64,000 bases of DNA from Bugula neritina (taxonomy: Eukaryota > Bryozoa > Gymnolaemata > Cheilostomatida > Bugulidae), in assembly GCA_964035545.1 (NCBI GenBank), contig OZ037770.1:115001-179000 (forward strand), given 5' to 3'. Position numbers and translations under genes: made by a program. The notes under the pieces are model-generated. The model searched no databases. It was not told where the DNA came from and saw only the letters and a list, made by a program, of their open reading frames with translations. Shown here in pieces: positions 38,345 to 52,600 of this stretch. Position 1 is the first letter of the stretch, and each line of letters starts with the position of its first letter.

Positions 38345-41300
38345 TCTCCCTCTCTCTCTCTCTCTCTCTCCCTCTCTCCCCCTCTCTCTCCCTCTCTCTC
38401 TCTCCCTCTCTCTCTCTCCCCCTCTCTCCCCCTCTCTCCCCCTCTCTCCCCCTCTCTCCCCCTCTCTCCCCCTCTCTCCCCCTCTCTCCCCCTCTCCCCC
38501 TCTCCCCCTCTCCCCCTCTCCCCCTCTCCCCCTCTCCCCCTCTCCCCCTCTCCCCCTCTCCCCCTCTCCCTCTCTCCCTCTCTCCCTCTCTCTCTCAGTA
38601 TATCGCTCTATTCTACTCTCTATCGCCTCATCTGATTTGTAGGTGAGTGATGATGTCATAGAACAGATCAATGACCTCTGCAAGCAGTTTCACAGACAGC
38701 TACAGAAGACTAGTGTAGGCAGACTCTCCAACTACAGACCTCTACACTCCCTCTACGCCACTAAGTCTATCTGTGTCGTCATGTCTCACCCCTTCCACAG
38801 GGCATCAGAGTCTCTACTCAGACACATCCTCTCTGTGGCCCTCCACTCCGCCCACTCGCTGCCGGTAAGCTCCGCCCACCCGCTGCCTGTGGAGTGTCAC
38901 ATATTCAACATGTTGTACGAGATGCCACTGCCTCCCCCTGGTAGGAGTACTCGCATGTTCTCTGGGAAGAAGAGCATCATCTGCTACAGACCAGGTATTC
39001 TCTATATACTCTATATACTCTCTATATATATAAACTCTCTATATATATATACTCTCTATATACTCTCTATATACTCTATATACTCTCTATATACTCTATA
39101 TACTCTGTATACTCTATATATACTCTATATATACTCTATATATACTCTCTATATACTCTCTATATACTTTCTATATACTCTATATACTCTGTATACTCTA
39201 TATATACTCTCTATATACTCTATATATACTCTCTATACTCTCTATATACTCTATATATACTCTCTATATACTCTATATATACTCTCTATATACTCTCTAT
39301 ATACTCTCTATATACTTTCTATATACTCTCTATATACTTTCTATATACTCTCTATATACTCTATATATACTCTCTATATACTCTCTATATACGCTATATA
39401 TACTCTCTATATACTCTCTATATACTCTCTATATACTCTATATATACTCTATATATACTCTCTCTATATACTATCTATATATACTCTATATACTCTCTAT
39501 ATACTCTCTATATACTCTCTATATATACTCTCTATATACTCTCTATATATACTCTCTATATACTCTCTATATACTCTATATATACTCTCTATATACTCTA
39601 TATATACTCTATATATACTCTCTATATACTCTCTATATACTCTCTATATACTATATACTCTCTCTACTATGTTGTACTCTATCTATCTACTCTGTATATA
39701 CTCTCTATACTATATACTCTCTCTATACTATATACTCTCTCTACTGTATTATACTCTACTGTATTATATTCTACTGTATATACTCTCTATCTATCTACTC
39801 TACTGTATTTGAGGTAACGAGGAGTTGCCCCTCCTAGACTACCCTCTACACACGGTGCTACTCATGCTGGGTGCTCACGGACTAATCACTCTATTCAAGT
39901 GTGCCATGCTGGAGCAGAGAATCCTCATCAAGTGCTCTCAGTACCGCAGACTAATGCTAGTAAGTGAGTGTCTCAACTCCCTTCTTTTCCCCTTCACCTG
40001 GGCCCACGTCTACGTGCCGATACTCCCCGCCTCCATGTACCACTTCCTGGACGCGCCTGTGCCCTTCATCATGGGTCTGTATCAGAGAGAGAGCGGCGTC
40101 GAGACTGAGGAGATTTCTACTTGTGAGGTGAGCTATACAGTGGTGTACTAGAGGGGGTTATACAGTGGTGTGCTAGAGGGGGTTATGCAGTGGTGTACTA
40201 GAGGGGGTTATACAGTGGTGTACTAGAGGGGGTTATACAGTGGTGTACTAGAGGGGGTTATACAGTGGTGTGCTAGAGGGGGCTATACAGTGGTGTACTA
40301 GAGGGGTTATAAAGTGGTGTACTAAAGGGGGTTATACAGTGGTGTACTAGAGGGGGCTAAACAGTGGTGTACTAGAGGGGGTTATACAGTGGTGTACTAG
40401 AGGGGTTATACAGTGGTGTACTAGAGGGGTTATAAAGTGGTGTACTAAAGGGGTTATACACCTAGCCTTGTGTTCCTAGATGTGCCTGGTAGATTTAGAG
40501 GCTGGTACTGTGGAGCCACCTGAGGAACTGCCACAGTTTCCTCACTTCAGTGAAATGACTAGTGAACTAGAGGAGTTGTGCTCTCTGTACGGTGTTGAGC
40601 TAAGGGGAGATAATAATGAACACAACAGCGATTTAGGTATCTAGTAATATGTCTAGTAATATATCTAGTAATATACATAGTAATATATCTAGTAATGTAG
40701 TAATGTATCTAGTAATATATTAATATATATTGTGGTATATCTGGTAATATATTTAGTAACATAGTAATATATCTAGTAATATAGTAATGTATCTAGTAAT
40801 ATATTAATATATATTGTAGTATATCTGGTAATATATCTAGTAACATAGTAATATATCTAGTAACATAGTAATATATCTAGTAATATATAGTTTATATTGT
40901 AGGGTTGAGCAGCCAGGAAGGGACGTCCCCCCAGCAAGCCAATAGAATCAGTGAGATGAAGTCAGACATAGCTAAACTAGGAAGTAGTAGCAGATTGGCA
41001 GAGCTGGAAGCTATTGTCAAGGGAGTGGGAGTTATCTCTTCTATTGAGGGAGACCTCAAGGAGGTGCTCAATGAGAAGAAGCAGAAAGAAGCTGATGATT
41101 TTAAGGAGAAACAGTCCAAGAATAAAGCTCTGCAGGTAAATGTCACACTCACCTGCTACTAGATGTCACACTCACCTGCTACTAGATGTCACACTCACCT
41201 GTCACTAGATGTCACACTTACTTACCTGTCACTAGATGTCACACTCACCTGCTACTAGATGTCACACTCACCTGCTACTAGATGTCACACTTACCTGTCA

Positions 41301-43546
41301 CTAGATGTCACACTCACCTGTCACTAGATGTCACACTCACCTATCACTAGATGTCACACTCACCTATCACTAGGTGTCACCTGCTTAGCCCCCAGGCACT
41401 CTGATATACACTTAACATATTATTTTATATACTCTAAGTATTTTACCTGCTTATTTCAAAATGTGATGAATTCAAAATGTAATTTTACCAAATTATACAC
41501 TTTGATGGGCTCCACTAACTAGCGTTTGCTTTTTATTAAATATTTTAAAATATGCTCTCTATTCATTGACATGCTATCTAGGTAACCATCTATTGTCTTT
41601 AAATGTTGAAGGTGTGGTTTCATGTTCATACTAGTCAGTTGTGTCCTTCTAGTTTTACTTTAGTGCTAGTAGAGAGTAAAGTTGTAGTTTCACTTTAGTA
41701 CTAGTAGAGAGTAAAGCTGTAGTTTCACTTTAGTACTAGTGGAGAGTAAAGTTGTAGTTTCACTTTAGTGCTAGTGGAGAGTAAAGTTGTAGTTTCACTT
41801 TAGTACTAGTGGAGAGTAAAGTTGTAGTTTCACTTTAGTACTAGTGGAGAGTAAAGTTGTAGTTTCACTTTAGTGCTAGTGGAGAGTAAAGTTGTAGTTT
41901 CACTTTAGTACTAGTGGAGACTCACTCTAACACTAATAAGACTGAGTGTTGTCCTCTCTTGTACCCACAGGACCTGAAGGAGTTGAAGCTGTCAGAATGC
42001 ATACGTCAGGTGTTCTTTAGAGCTCAGCTACGTCTGTTTGCTCACTACGAGAAGTTCGTCATCTACCCTGTGCAGTGCGACATCAACTCATGGATATGGA
42101 GTCGTGAGATGATGTCCAACTTTGATAAGGAGGCTTTCCTGGGAGACCAGTCTACTCTCTACCAGCCTTTTCTATGCAGATTTCTAGGTATGAGTCTATC
42201 TATTGAGAGAGGATAACTCTGTACATACTCTGTACGCCTTACCTATACTACATACTGGTCTACCCTCTGTACTCTGTGTTATACCTGTCTACACTCTCTC
42301 ATATCAAATTATCAAACACTCCCTGCACACACTGCGTACACTACACACACTGTACACACTGTACACACTGTACACACTGCACACACTGTATACACATCTA
42401 GTAATTGAATTAAGTATTATCCTCTTGTTACTCTCCATTCTTCACACCCAGCCCTGTCTGATGATCCAATAGAATAGCCAGTGTTGTTTCTGTATACAAA
42501 CTGAGAGCTGCATTGTTCAGCCTGCACTCACTTCCCCAGCCTGCTTTAATTATCTCAGGAAATGCCCTGCCCACTCTGCCCACTCTGCCTGCTATACACA
42601 CTATACACTAGTACACACTATACACTAACACACACTATACACGTATGAGGAGCTCTTAGTAGGCAGTATACTGTAGCTATTGTACTCAGTATTACATTAT
42701 TCAGTAGTTATCTCCCTTGCTTGTTTATACCTCTGCCCATTGTGCACTCAGCTGTGTTAGTAGTGAGCTGTGTTAGTAGTGAGCTGTGTTAGTAGTGAGC
42801 TGGGAGATAGTGATGTAGTCAGCTGCTTCTACTCAACAGCCGCTGCCTACACCGATATTCTACTCTTATCATCAGCTCAGCAGGTGTTTATCTCCTCTCC
42901 TTCTCCCGCTGTCCGTCAGCACTGCTGTGTCTGCTGCCTCATTCAGAGTACTGCTGCCGCTCTCTGCAGTCTGTTGCTGCTGCCTCTTGGGACAAAACTT
43001 TCCCTCTGTCTACGAAGGAATCGTTTACTCTCTGTTGCTAAGGAATTAGTTGCTATGGTGACAGATCTCTCACAACTTGTGAGCATCTCCTCTAGACATC
43101 ATGGTGTCTGTACTTGCATCCTCCGCTCCAGGCGAGTTGAGCTCTGCTAACACTTCTCCACTGACCTCCACAGGTGACCCTAGCCAGAAATCCCCTCGCT
43201 GGGTTAGACTCAGTGTCTCCATATTCTCTCAGCATGTTGCTGTTTTAGAGACGCAGATGTTTGCCTCCTTCATAGACAACAAAATAGTGTCGCAGTGGCA
43301 GCATCCGGATAGAGGGGTCAAGGTGTTTGACATCAGCAACAAGGTGAAGGTCACTGAGGAAAATGTAGACGACCACCAGAAGGCCGTGTATGAGAAGCTG
43401 GATAATATAGAGTTGATTGGTGAGTACTACTACTACTACTAGTACTACTACTAGTACTACTACTACTAGTACTACTACTAGTAGTAATACTACTACTACT
43501 ACTAGTACTAGTACTCCTACTACTACTACTAGTACTACTACTACTA

Positions 43547-43582
<36 letters not shown>

Positions 43583-43583
43583 G

Positions 43584-43651
<68 letters not shown>

Positions 43652-46600
43652 GTACTACTACTACTACTACTACTACTACTAGTACTACTACTATTACTAC
43701 AACTACTAGTACTACTAGTACTACTACTACCACTGTCATTAATGCTATAAGTGTTGGGCCACACGGGTGTATTTTAGCAGACAAAAATTTGCACCACAAG
43801 TAGAATGCCAAATGCGAATATTTTCTGTCATCGTTACCTAATTGGCCTGTAGTTATTTAGAGAGCCCGTTTTTTTAATTTAGTGTTACATTCCAGTAAAT
43901 TGCGTTTTATTGAATGTGAGGGATATTTAAAAATGAAAATTTAATTTATCTCGCACATGTAGCCATAGAACAAGGCCAGCAGTGAAGTTAAACCCAAACA
44001 TTATTAGCTAGTAGTTTTTCACTTTTACTGACGGGCCGTTCGTGTACAGTGGACACCTTTTTTACTTGTGGTACGAATTTTCGTCTGCAAAAATACGCCC
44101 GTGTGGCGTTACTATCCCTTTTCACTGTATTTGGTGAATTGTATGACTTCTGTACTATGTATTAGTGCCCAGTAGCATATCAATTATATGTTAGACTTTT
44201 AACCACTACACTTTATCAGTCACAGCCCAAAGGTGATCATCTGCTGGGAACATTTCTTCTAGTTTCTTGTAATTTCTATATACAAGTGTCTAGCACATGT
44301 CAATGTCAGTCCCAGAGTCTCTTGTACTGAGAGTCACTACTGACTGTGTACTGAGAGTCACTACTGACTGTGTACTGAGAGTCACTACTGACTGTGTACT
44401 GAGAGTTAACCCAGACTCAGTTGTCAGGCAGATAGGAAGTGAGAATTGACATATTTGTGATAAGACAGATTTCACAGTTGCTTCAGTTCCTTAGCTGCTA
44501 CTCATAGCTGCCACTATCGAATGTGTATCTCCCCCCCCCCCCACTCAGTGGATAGTAATTATTGCTGCCTCTGCATAGCTGCCTCACATTGTTAGCTAAT
44601 TAGTTGTTGGATTAAGTAATTAACTCACCTGCTCACAACACAAGTAATCTCATTAGCATTTCCTACCTGAGTGCAGTGTAGTGAGTTACTGCTCATAGTC
44701 ATAGTTATATAGCAATATATCTACTGGCTGTGCTGAGTTGAGTGCAGTGTAGTGAGTTACTACTCATAGTCATAGTTATATAGCAATATATCCACTGGCT
44801 GTGCTCAGTTGTGTCATCATGTAAATACTAAATATTATAGTGATGAATATAATAAACATGGTGATACATATGATGATAGATATTATACTTTATTATACAT
44901 AGAATAAAACAATTCTCTTCAGTTTCCTTCAGTCAAACATTACTCAGATTCTAGGTTTATAAACCTGGTTTGTTGATACGAAGTAACTGTGATTGGCTAG
45001 TCAGTTGGCGTGAAGTAACAAGGTCTGTGAGGCAGGATCTGGTTGAAGATGTTGTAGTAGACGAAGGCGAGGTCAGAGCAGGTTATGAGAAGCAGCAGCT
45101 TCATGTCATCATCCAGTCCCTCATCTAAAAACAGGATTTTCACTGCCCGTTCTCCGTAGATCACCTTCGCCAAGCTGCAGTTCGCAGCGTCAACAGCAAT
45201 AATGTTTGCCCTTGAACCTGGGGTCACAGGGCTTGTCACAAAGTACGAGCAGTTCCCCTCTGGAGAGAAGCACGTAGTTGAAGGGTTTTGCTCAGTGAAC
45301 ATGGTGTAGACACCAACTGCGGTCCCGTCATCTCGATACACTGTCACTGTGTTGAGAGAGTCACCCCCTGGACCACTGTTGGCCGTGCAGTAGGCTTGCC
45401 GATTGCCAAACCTATCGTAGACGAGAATCTGGTGAGTGAGGGAGAGCACCTCGAGCACGTGCACCACTCTGCTGTCTCTCGTACTGTCTATCACATTGGC
45501 GTACAGTCGACCATACTTGTAGAACTCACCTTCACCTATGACTAGCTGGTCTCTGCAGGCCGGCCGTATATCCACTCTCCAGCACATCTTCACCTCACTC
45601 TCCTCACGCCTGACAGGAAGTTCTACCGGCAGCGGCTCATAGAGGAGGAAGTGGTAGTACTCCCTCATCGCTGCCAATACAATCACACCTATAACTTGCT
45701 GAGAGCAACCTTCCAGTGCCGTTATCACGATGACAGCCTCTTCTCTATGAAGTCTGGCCACGGTGTCATCACTTCGCACAAACTGTATGACATCGCTGCC
45801 GTTGGTTGGTGAGCGGCGGATTTCTAGAGTCTCCGAGACGCCATTTTGTGTCACGCTGACTGAACCCTTGCTGACTACTGCCTGGACGTCAAACGTAGAG
45901 CTGCGAAGGTGGAACTGGGAGGGCTCCAGCCATCTCTTGTCATCCAGACCCCCTCCCCCTACGTGCTGCCCCTCTCTATCCACCAACCTCACAGTCACTC
46001 GACTAGAACCCCTCACCCTGTCTGCATATATACATCCCAGAGTTCCCGGCTCCAGATCCGACCTGATGATATCAAACTGTGTGCTGAGGGAGACATTGAG
46101 GGCCGTCACCCTGTCCGCCCGCACTGCAAACTGCCCTCTCAGTAGACTAGTTAACAGGTCAGCAGGCTCGTCGCAGTCAGCGGCCATCTTGTCTCAAAGG
46201 AAGTCATGTGAAATAAACTCGTGAAGCCATTTTGAAATATGAAATAAAATGCAGCATTTCAAATAACTTGTAGTTTTCATCTCCAGTATAATAATTACAT
46301 TACATTACAGTATATAATATAGCACATTACAACATATAATATAGCACATTACAACATATAATATAGCACATTACAGCATATAATATAGCACATTACAACA
46401 TATAATATAGCACATTACAACATATAATATAGCACATTACAGCATATAATATAGCACATTACAGCATATAATATAGCATATTACAGTATATAATATAGCA
46501 CATTACAGCATATAATATAGCACATTACAACATATAATATAGCACGTATGTTATTGTAGAAGCGATGATAGAGAGACGAAGTAGTTTAACAGACTATATA

Positions 46601-49600
46601 GCCTTGGCACCACATGTCCTTGAAGGTGAATTTACAGATGGAGGTGGCGGCATGTTTCCTGTGCTAAACTCTGAGGTTTTACTTCCACCAACTAGAGAGT
46701 GAGTCACATGATACATGTATAATATAGTTTCCCGTCATCTCAGTTTTCTGTTCAACTCATTCCCTCATATGGGTATGTCTCATCACTTCCAGTGAGCTGA
46801 GTGACTCCGAGGACTCCGACAGCAGGTCTGCTGACACCACGGAGCCAACAGAGCGTCCCCGGCAGCCCTCCCTCGCCTTTGACAATCGTACTTCTAATGT
46901 CAGCGACACGTACCTCCACTTTGTTCAGAGTCTGCTTAAAGAATGTAAAGTCAGAGTGAGTCACCTTCTATATACTGTAGAATACACCTACTATATACTG
47001 TAGAATACACTCTGATATATACTGTAGAATACACCTACTATATACTGTAGAATACACCTACTATATACTGTAGAATACACCTACTATATACTGTAGAATA
47101 CACCTACTATATACTGTAGAATACACCTACTATATGCTGTAGAATACACCTACTATATACTGTAGAATACACCTACTATATACTGTAGAATACACCTACT
47201 ATATACTGTAGAATACACCTACTATATACTGTAGAATACACCTACTATATGCTGTAGAATACACCTACTATATGCTGTAGAATACACCTACTATATACTG
47301 TAGAATACACCTACTATATGCTGTAGAATACACCTACTATATACTGTAGAATACACCTTCTATATACTGTAGAATACACCTACTATATACTGTAGAATAC
47401 ACCTACTATATACTGTAGAATACACCTACTATATGCTGTAGAATACACCTACTATATACTGTAGAATACACTTACTATATACTGTAGAATACACCTACTA
47501 TATACTGTAGAATACACCTACTATATACTGTAGAATACACCTACTATATACTGTAGAATACACTTACTATATACTGTAGAATACACCTACTATATACTGT
47601 AGAATACACCTACTATATACTGTAGAATACACCTACTATATACTGTAGAATACACCTACTATATACTGTAGAATACACCTACTATATGCTGTAGAATACA
47701 CCTACTATATGCTGTAGAATACACCTACTATATACTGTAGAATACACCTACTATATACTGTAGAATACACCTACTATATACTGTGGAATACACCTACTAT
47801 ATACTGTAGAATACACCTACTATATACTGTAGAATACACCTACTATACACTGTAGAATACACCTACTATATACTGTAGAATACACCTACTATATACTGTA
47901 GAATACACCTACTATATACTGTAGAATACACCTGCTATATACTGTAGAATACACCTATATACTGTAGAATACACCTACTATATGCTGTAGAATACACCTA
48001 CTATATGCTGTAGAATACACCTACTATATACTGTAGAATACACCTACTATATGCTGTAGAATACACCTACTATATACTGTAGAATACACCTACTATATAC
48101 TGTAGAATACACCTGCTATATGCTGTAGAATACACCTGCTATATACTGTAGAATACACCTCCTATATACTGTAGAATACACCTACTATATACTGTAGAAT
48201 ACACCTACTATATGCTGTAGAATACACCTACTATATACTGTAGAATACACTTGTACTATGATTATAGACTAAGAGGATGCTGGTGGGTAAGATGGGGGAG
48301 GAGGCGGTGCAGCTAGGACATGCAGACCCCAAACTCCTCGGTCTGGAGGAGAACACAATGATAGCCAGTCTGTGTGACCTGATGGAGAGAATCTGGAGTC
48401 ACGGACTCGTCCACAAACACCACAAGTCCCCCCTCTGGTTCCACCTTCTTCAGTTCTCCCAGATCCCCCAGTTCTCCGACGTCTCCCGCAATCAGGTCAT
48501 GGACAAACTGAACTCCGTGGACGGCGGGGCTTCTACCATCGCTGGTAAGTCTACCTCCCTATTTTGGTGTGTTTTAAGCCCTAGGGCTATGATACTGTCT
48601 GCTCTCCTAGCACATAGACTAAGTTCCGGTATTCTACAACCGCTATGCCTCAGCTACATTTATATTACAGCTGAGATGTGCTACTTTAACGCTATAGAGA
48701 ATGGTAGGCTTGTCACTGTTGTACCACACTCTTCTCTTGTACTGTTGTAACGCCACACGCTATACATACTATATATACACACTATACATACTATACTGCA
48801 GTATCTCCATAATATTGTGACACGTTGTGTTTTATTTTATCCTAAAGACATGGTGATGAGCATCAACAACTGTATGTTATTATAAGTTCTAGCTTTTCTG
48901 TCTGTCTGTGTCTCCCTCTGTCTGTGTGTCTGTCTGTGTCTCTCTCTGTCTGTGTGTCTGTCTGTGTCTCTCTCTGTCTGTGTGTCTGTCTGTCTGTCTC
49001 CTCTCACTCTGTGTGTCTGTCTGTCTGTGTGTCTCCTCTCTCTGTCTGTGTGTCTCCTCTCCCTCTGTCTGTCTGTTTGTCTCCTCTCACTCTGTCTGTC
49101 TGTGTGTCTCCTCTCTGTCTGTCTGTCTCCTCTCTCTGTCTGTCTGTGTGTCTCCTCTCTCTCTGTCTGTCTGTGTGTCTCCCCTCTCACTCTGTCTGTC
49201 TGTCTGTCTGTGTGTCTCTCTGTCTGTCTGTGTGTCTCCTCTCTGTCTGTCTGTGTGTCTCCTCTCTCTCTCTCTCTCTCTGTCTGTCTGTGTGTCTCCT
49301 CTCCCTCTGTCTGTCTGTCTGTGTGTCTCCTCTCCCTCTGTCTGTCTGTCTGTCTGTGTGTCTCCTCTCCCTCTGTCTGTGTGTTTGTGTGTCTGTCTGT
49401 ATGTCTCTAATATGTACCCCTATATATCATCCATACTATATTTTATTATACTGTACTGTTTTATGTTCTACTTGTAGCTACACTTGTATCAGCTGGCATG
49501 AAGCTACTGTATGACCTTAGTGAGTTATCAACTCCTGTCTTAGCGTGTGCTTCCTAATCTATTAGCCTGTGTTCTACTCACTTTTCACATAACAACCTGA

Positions 49601-52600
49601 CTCAATGTTGACTCATACTTCCTAATGTTTCATATCTGTACTCCTCTACAAACTCGAGCTATCATTGTAGCGAGTGCATCGTCTGACGAAGATGAATCCG
49701 AGGTCTTCCAACGACCTCTACCAGCTGGCCAAGTTTCAGGTGTAGACCTCGCTCTAGTCTCTCTCCTTCTCGCTTTCAGCTAGTCTTTCACTAGCCTCAA
49801 CTTCATTGATTAGAATTATACACTTTCTTGTCCATTCTCATGGCTCGGTGGTAACCCCCCCCCCCTTCTCTACTCACTCTCTTGGGTTACTAGGTTTCTA
49901 ATCTACGTAGTCTCTGGTAGTTTCTGCTAGGTGGGCGTGTCTAACCACACTGTCTCCTGGGCACACTGTTTCCTGGGCACACTCCTGGTGAGAGTGCTAC
50001 TACAGAGTAACAATGAGCTCCTAACAAGAGTTTAGTTGCAGACGTATTGGTTGTATATTCCAGAGTATTCTGTAGATGTCAGCACTTTCTTACCTCTCGA
50101 GCCAGAGAGAACTCTCACACACAGAAGGAAGGGAAGTAACCCAGAGAGACCGAGGTCTTTAGATCCTCTACCAGACAATCTACTAGTTGATATTAGGTAC
50201 ATGTTGTGTACGTGTGTGACTACAGTGCGCATGTGTTACTACAGTGTACCTGTGTGTCTACATTGTACATGTGTTGCTACAGTGTACATGTGTTGCTACA
50301 GTGTACATGTGTGACTACAGTGTACATGTGTGACTACAGTGTACATGTGTGACTACAGTGCACATGTGTTGCTACAGTGCACATGTGTTACTACAGTGTA
50401 CATGTGTTACTACAGTGTACATGTGTTGCTACAGTGTGCATGTGTTGCTACAGTGTGCATGTGTTACTACAGTGTACATGTGTTACTACAGTGTGCATGT
50501 GTTGCTACAGTGTACATGTGTTACTACAGTGTACATGCGTGACTACAGTGTACATGTGTTACTACAATGTACATGTGTGACTACAGTGTACATGTGTTGC
50601 TACAGTGTGCTGTGTTTCTATTCAGACACATTCAGAATATGAAGGAAATCAAAACAGAAATTGGCAGAGCCAGAGCCTTCATCAGACTCTCTCTGGAGAA
50701 GAAACTCCTAGCAGCTCATCTCAAGGAACTTCTGGCCAATCAGGAACTTCTCCGGTAACTTATCACCCAATCAGCTCTCTCTGTGCAGTCGTATACATTC
50801 TACTCAGCCAATCACGGTGCATGCCTTATTCTGCCCAGCCAATCACATGCCTTGTATTATGCAGGAGTCTGTACAGGAAGTTTGCCTTCCTCCGATGTGA
50901 GGAGGAAAGTCAGCAGTCTCTGTACCACCTTCTCTCTCTCAACACTGCTGACTTCCGCTGTTTCACCAACTCCTTCACCAGTGCAGGTTCGTTTCTCTTC
51001 ATCTTATAGTATATAGTATATAACGCTTCTTGTTTATACAATTATATTATATTATGTGTTATGTATTATATTATATTATGTATATTACATTACTTGCACA
51101 GACATGTCGTACAGAGTGCTAGTATTCCCGGGGAAGAGGTTTGCCGGGGGAATCTCCACCACCACGGCTAACGTCTGGGTGTCTGTGGCTGGAAAACTTC
51201 GGGATTCAGAAAGGAAGTGGCTGCCTCGGAACTGTCATGACTTCACCTTTGAGGTGAGTTTCCCCTCATCTTAGTCCTTCTCTCTCTTAGTAGACCTTGT
51301 ATTCTCTCCACTGTGTCTCTCCACTGTGTGAGGGGGCGTCAGTAATCCCGTATCTCTGTGTTGTTGTAGTCTAAGAACCTGGGTGAGCTGAGCACAGTGA
51401 GGATTGGACATGACAACAGTGGGATGGCTCCCAAGTGGCTGGTAGACAGCGTAGTCGTACGCAATGAGACCACAGGCCAAGTGGCTAAGTTAGTGCATTA
51501 CTTTCTTCCTCTATCTAGGTCACACGTACAACTATCTAGGTCACACGTACAACTATCTAGGTCACACGTCCGACTTTCTAGGTCACACGTACAACTATTT
51601 AGGTCACACGTACAACTATCTAGGTCACACATACGACTATCTAGGTCACACATACAACTATTTAGGTCACACATATCTAGATCATGTATTTAGGTTCCCG
51701 TGTGGCCGATGGTTGGGCAGAGGTGTTGACGATGACAGCACTGAGAGAATATTAGTTGGGGAGATAATTCCTTATTCTCAGAATATAGACTCAGATCTTA
51801 CACAGGGATCTCCGAGACGTCAAAAGGACTCCCCCAAACCGACACGAAGACTTGGCGGAGTCAGTAAGTTGTAGAACTAGATGAGTTGTCTGTCCATGAT
51901 ATGTAGAGTTGTCTGTCCATGATATGTAGAGTTGTCTGTCCATCATATGTAGAGTTGTCTGTCCATCATATGTAGAGTTGTCTGTCCATCATATGTAGAG
52001 TTGTCTGTCCATCATATGTAGAGTTGTCTGTCCATCATATGTAGAGTTGTCTGTCCATCATATGTAGAGTTGTCTGTCCATCATATGTAGAGTTGTCATC
52101 TCTGCTGTTTATAGAGAAATGTAAGAGTCACATGCAGCAGTTGCTCACTGACTCAGTGAATAATCTCATCAAGTACTTCCACAAGTCAGAGAAAGAAAAA
52201 GAGAGCATAACTCTGCTGCTGTGCGGAGACAATGGACTGGTAACCAGTCTGGAGATGATGTTGTCTCTCGGCTTCAAGAGCTCTAGAATCTTCCGCAATA
52301 ACCTCTACATCTGGGACTACCTCGGTACGTATGTTACTACCTCGGTACGTGTGTTTCTACCTCGGTACGTGTGTTACTACCTCGGTACGTGTGTTACTAC
52401 CTCGGTACGTGTGTTACTACCTCGGTACGTGTGTTACTACCTCGGTACGTGTGTTACTACCTCGGTACGTGTGTTACTACCTCGGTACGTGTGTTACTAC
52501 CTCGGTACGTGTGTTACTACCTCGGTACGTGTGTTACTACCTCGGTACGTGTGTTACTACCTCGGTACGTGTGTTACTACCTCGGTACGTGTGTTACTAC

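Noticed and set aside
38069-38683. Ser-Leu-Pro and Arg-Glu-Gly frames on both strands
   Set aside because: Low-complexity CT tract.
42770-43150. 126-codon frame in DENND5 intron 8 as a separate gene
   Set aside because: No ATG start, no recognised domain, and stop codons directly upstream; noted only as an open stretch.
48837-49514. Cys-Leu-Ser-Val frames and an antisense Arg-Gln-Thr frame
   Set aside because: CTGTCTGTGTGT repeat in DENND5 intron 12.
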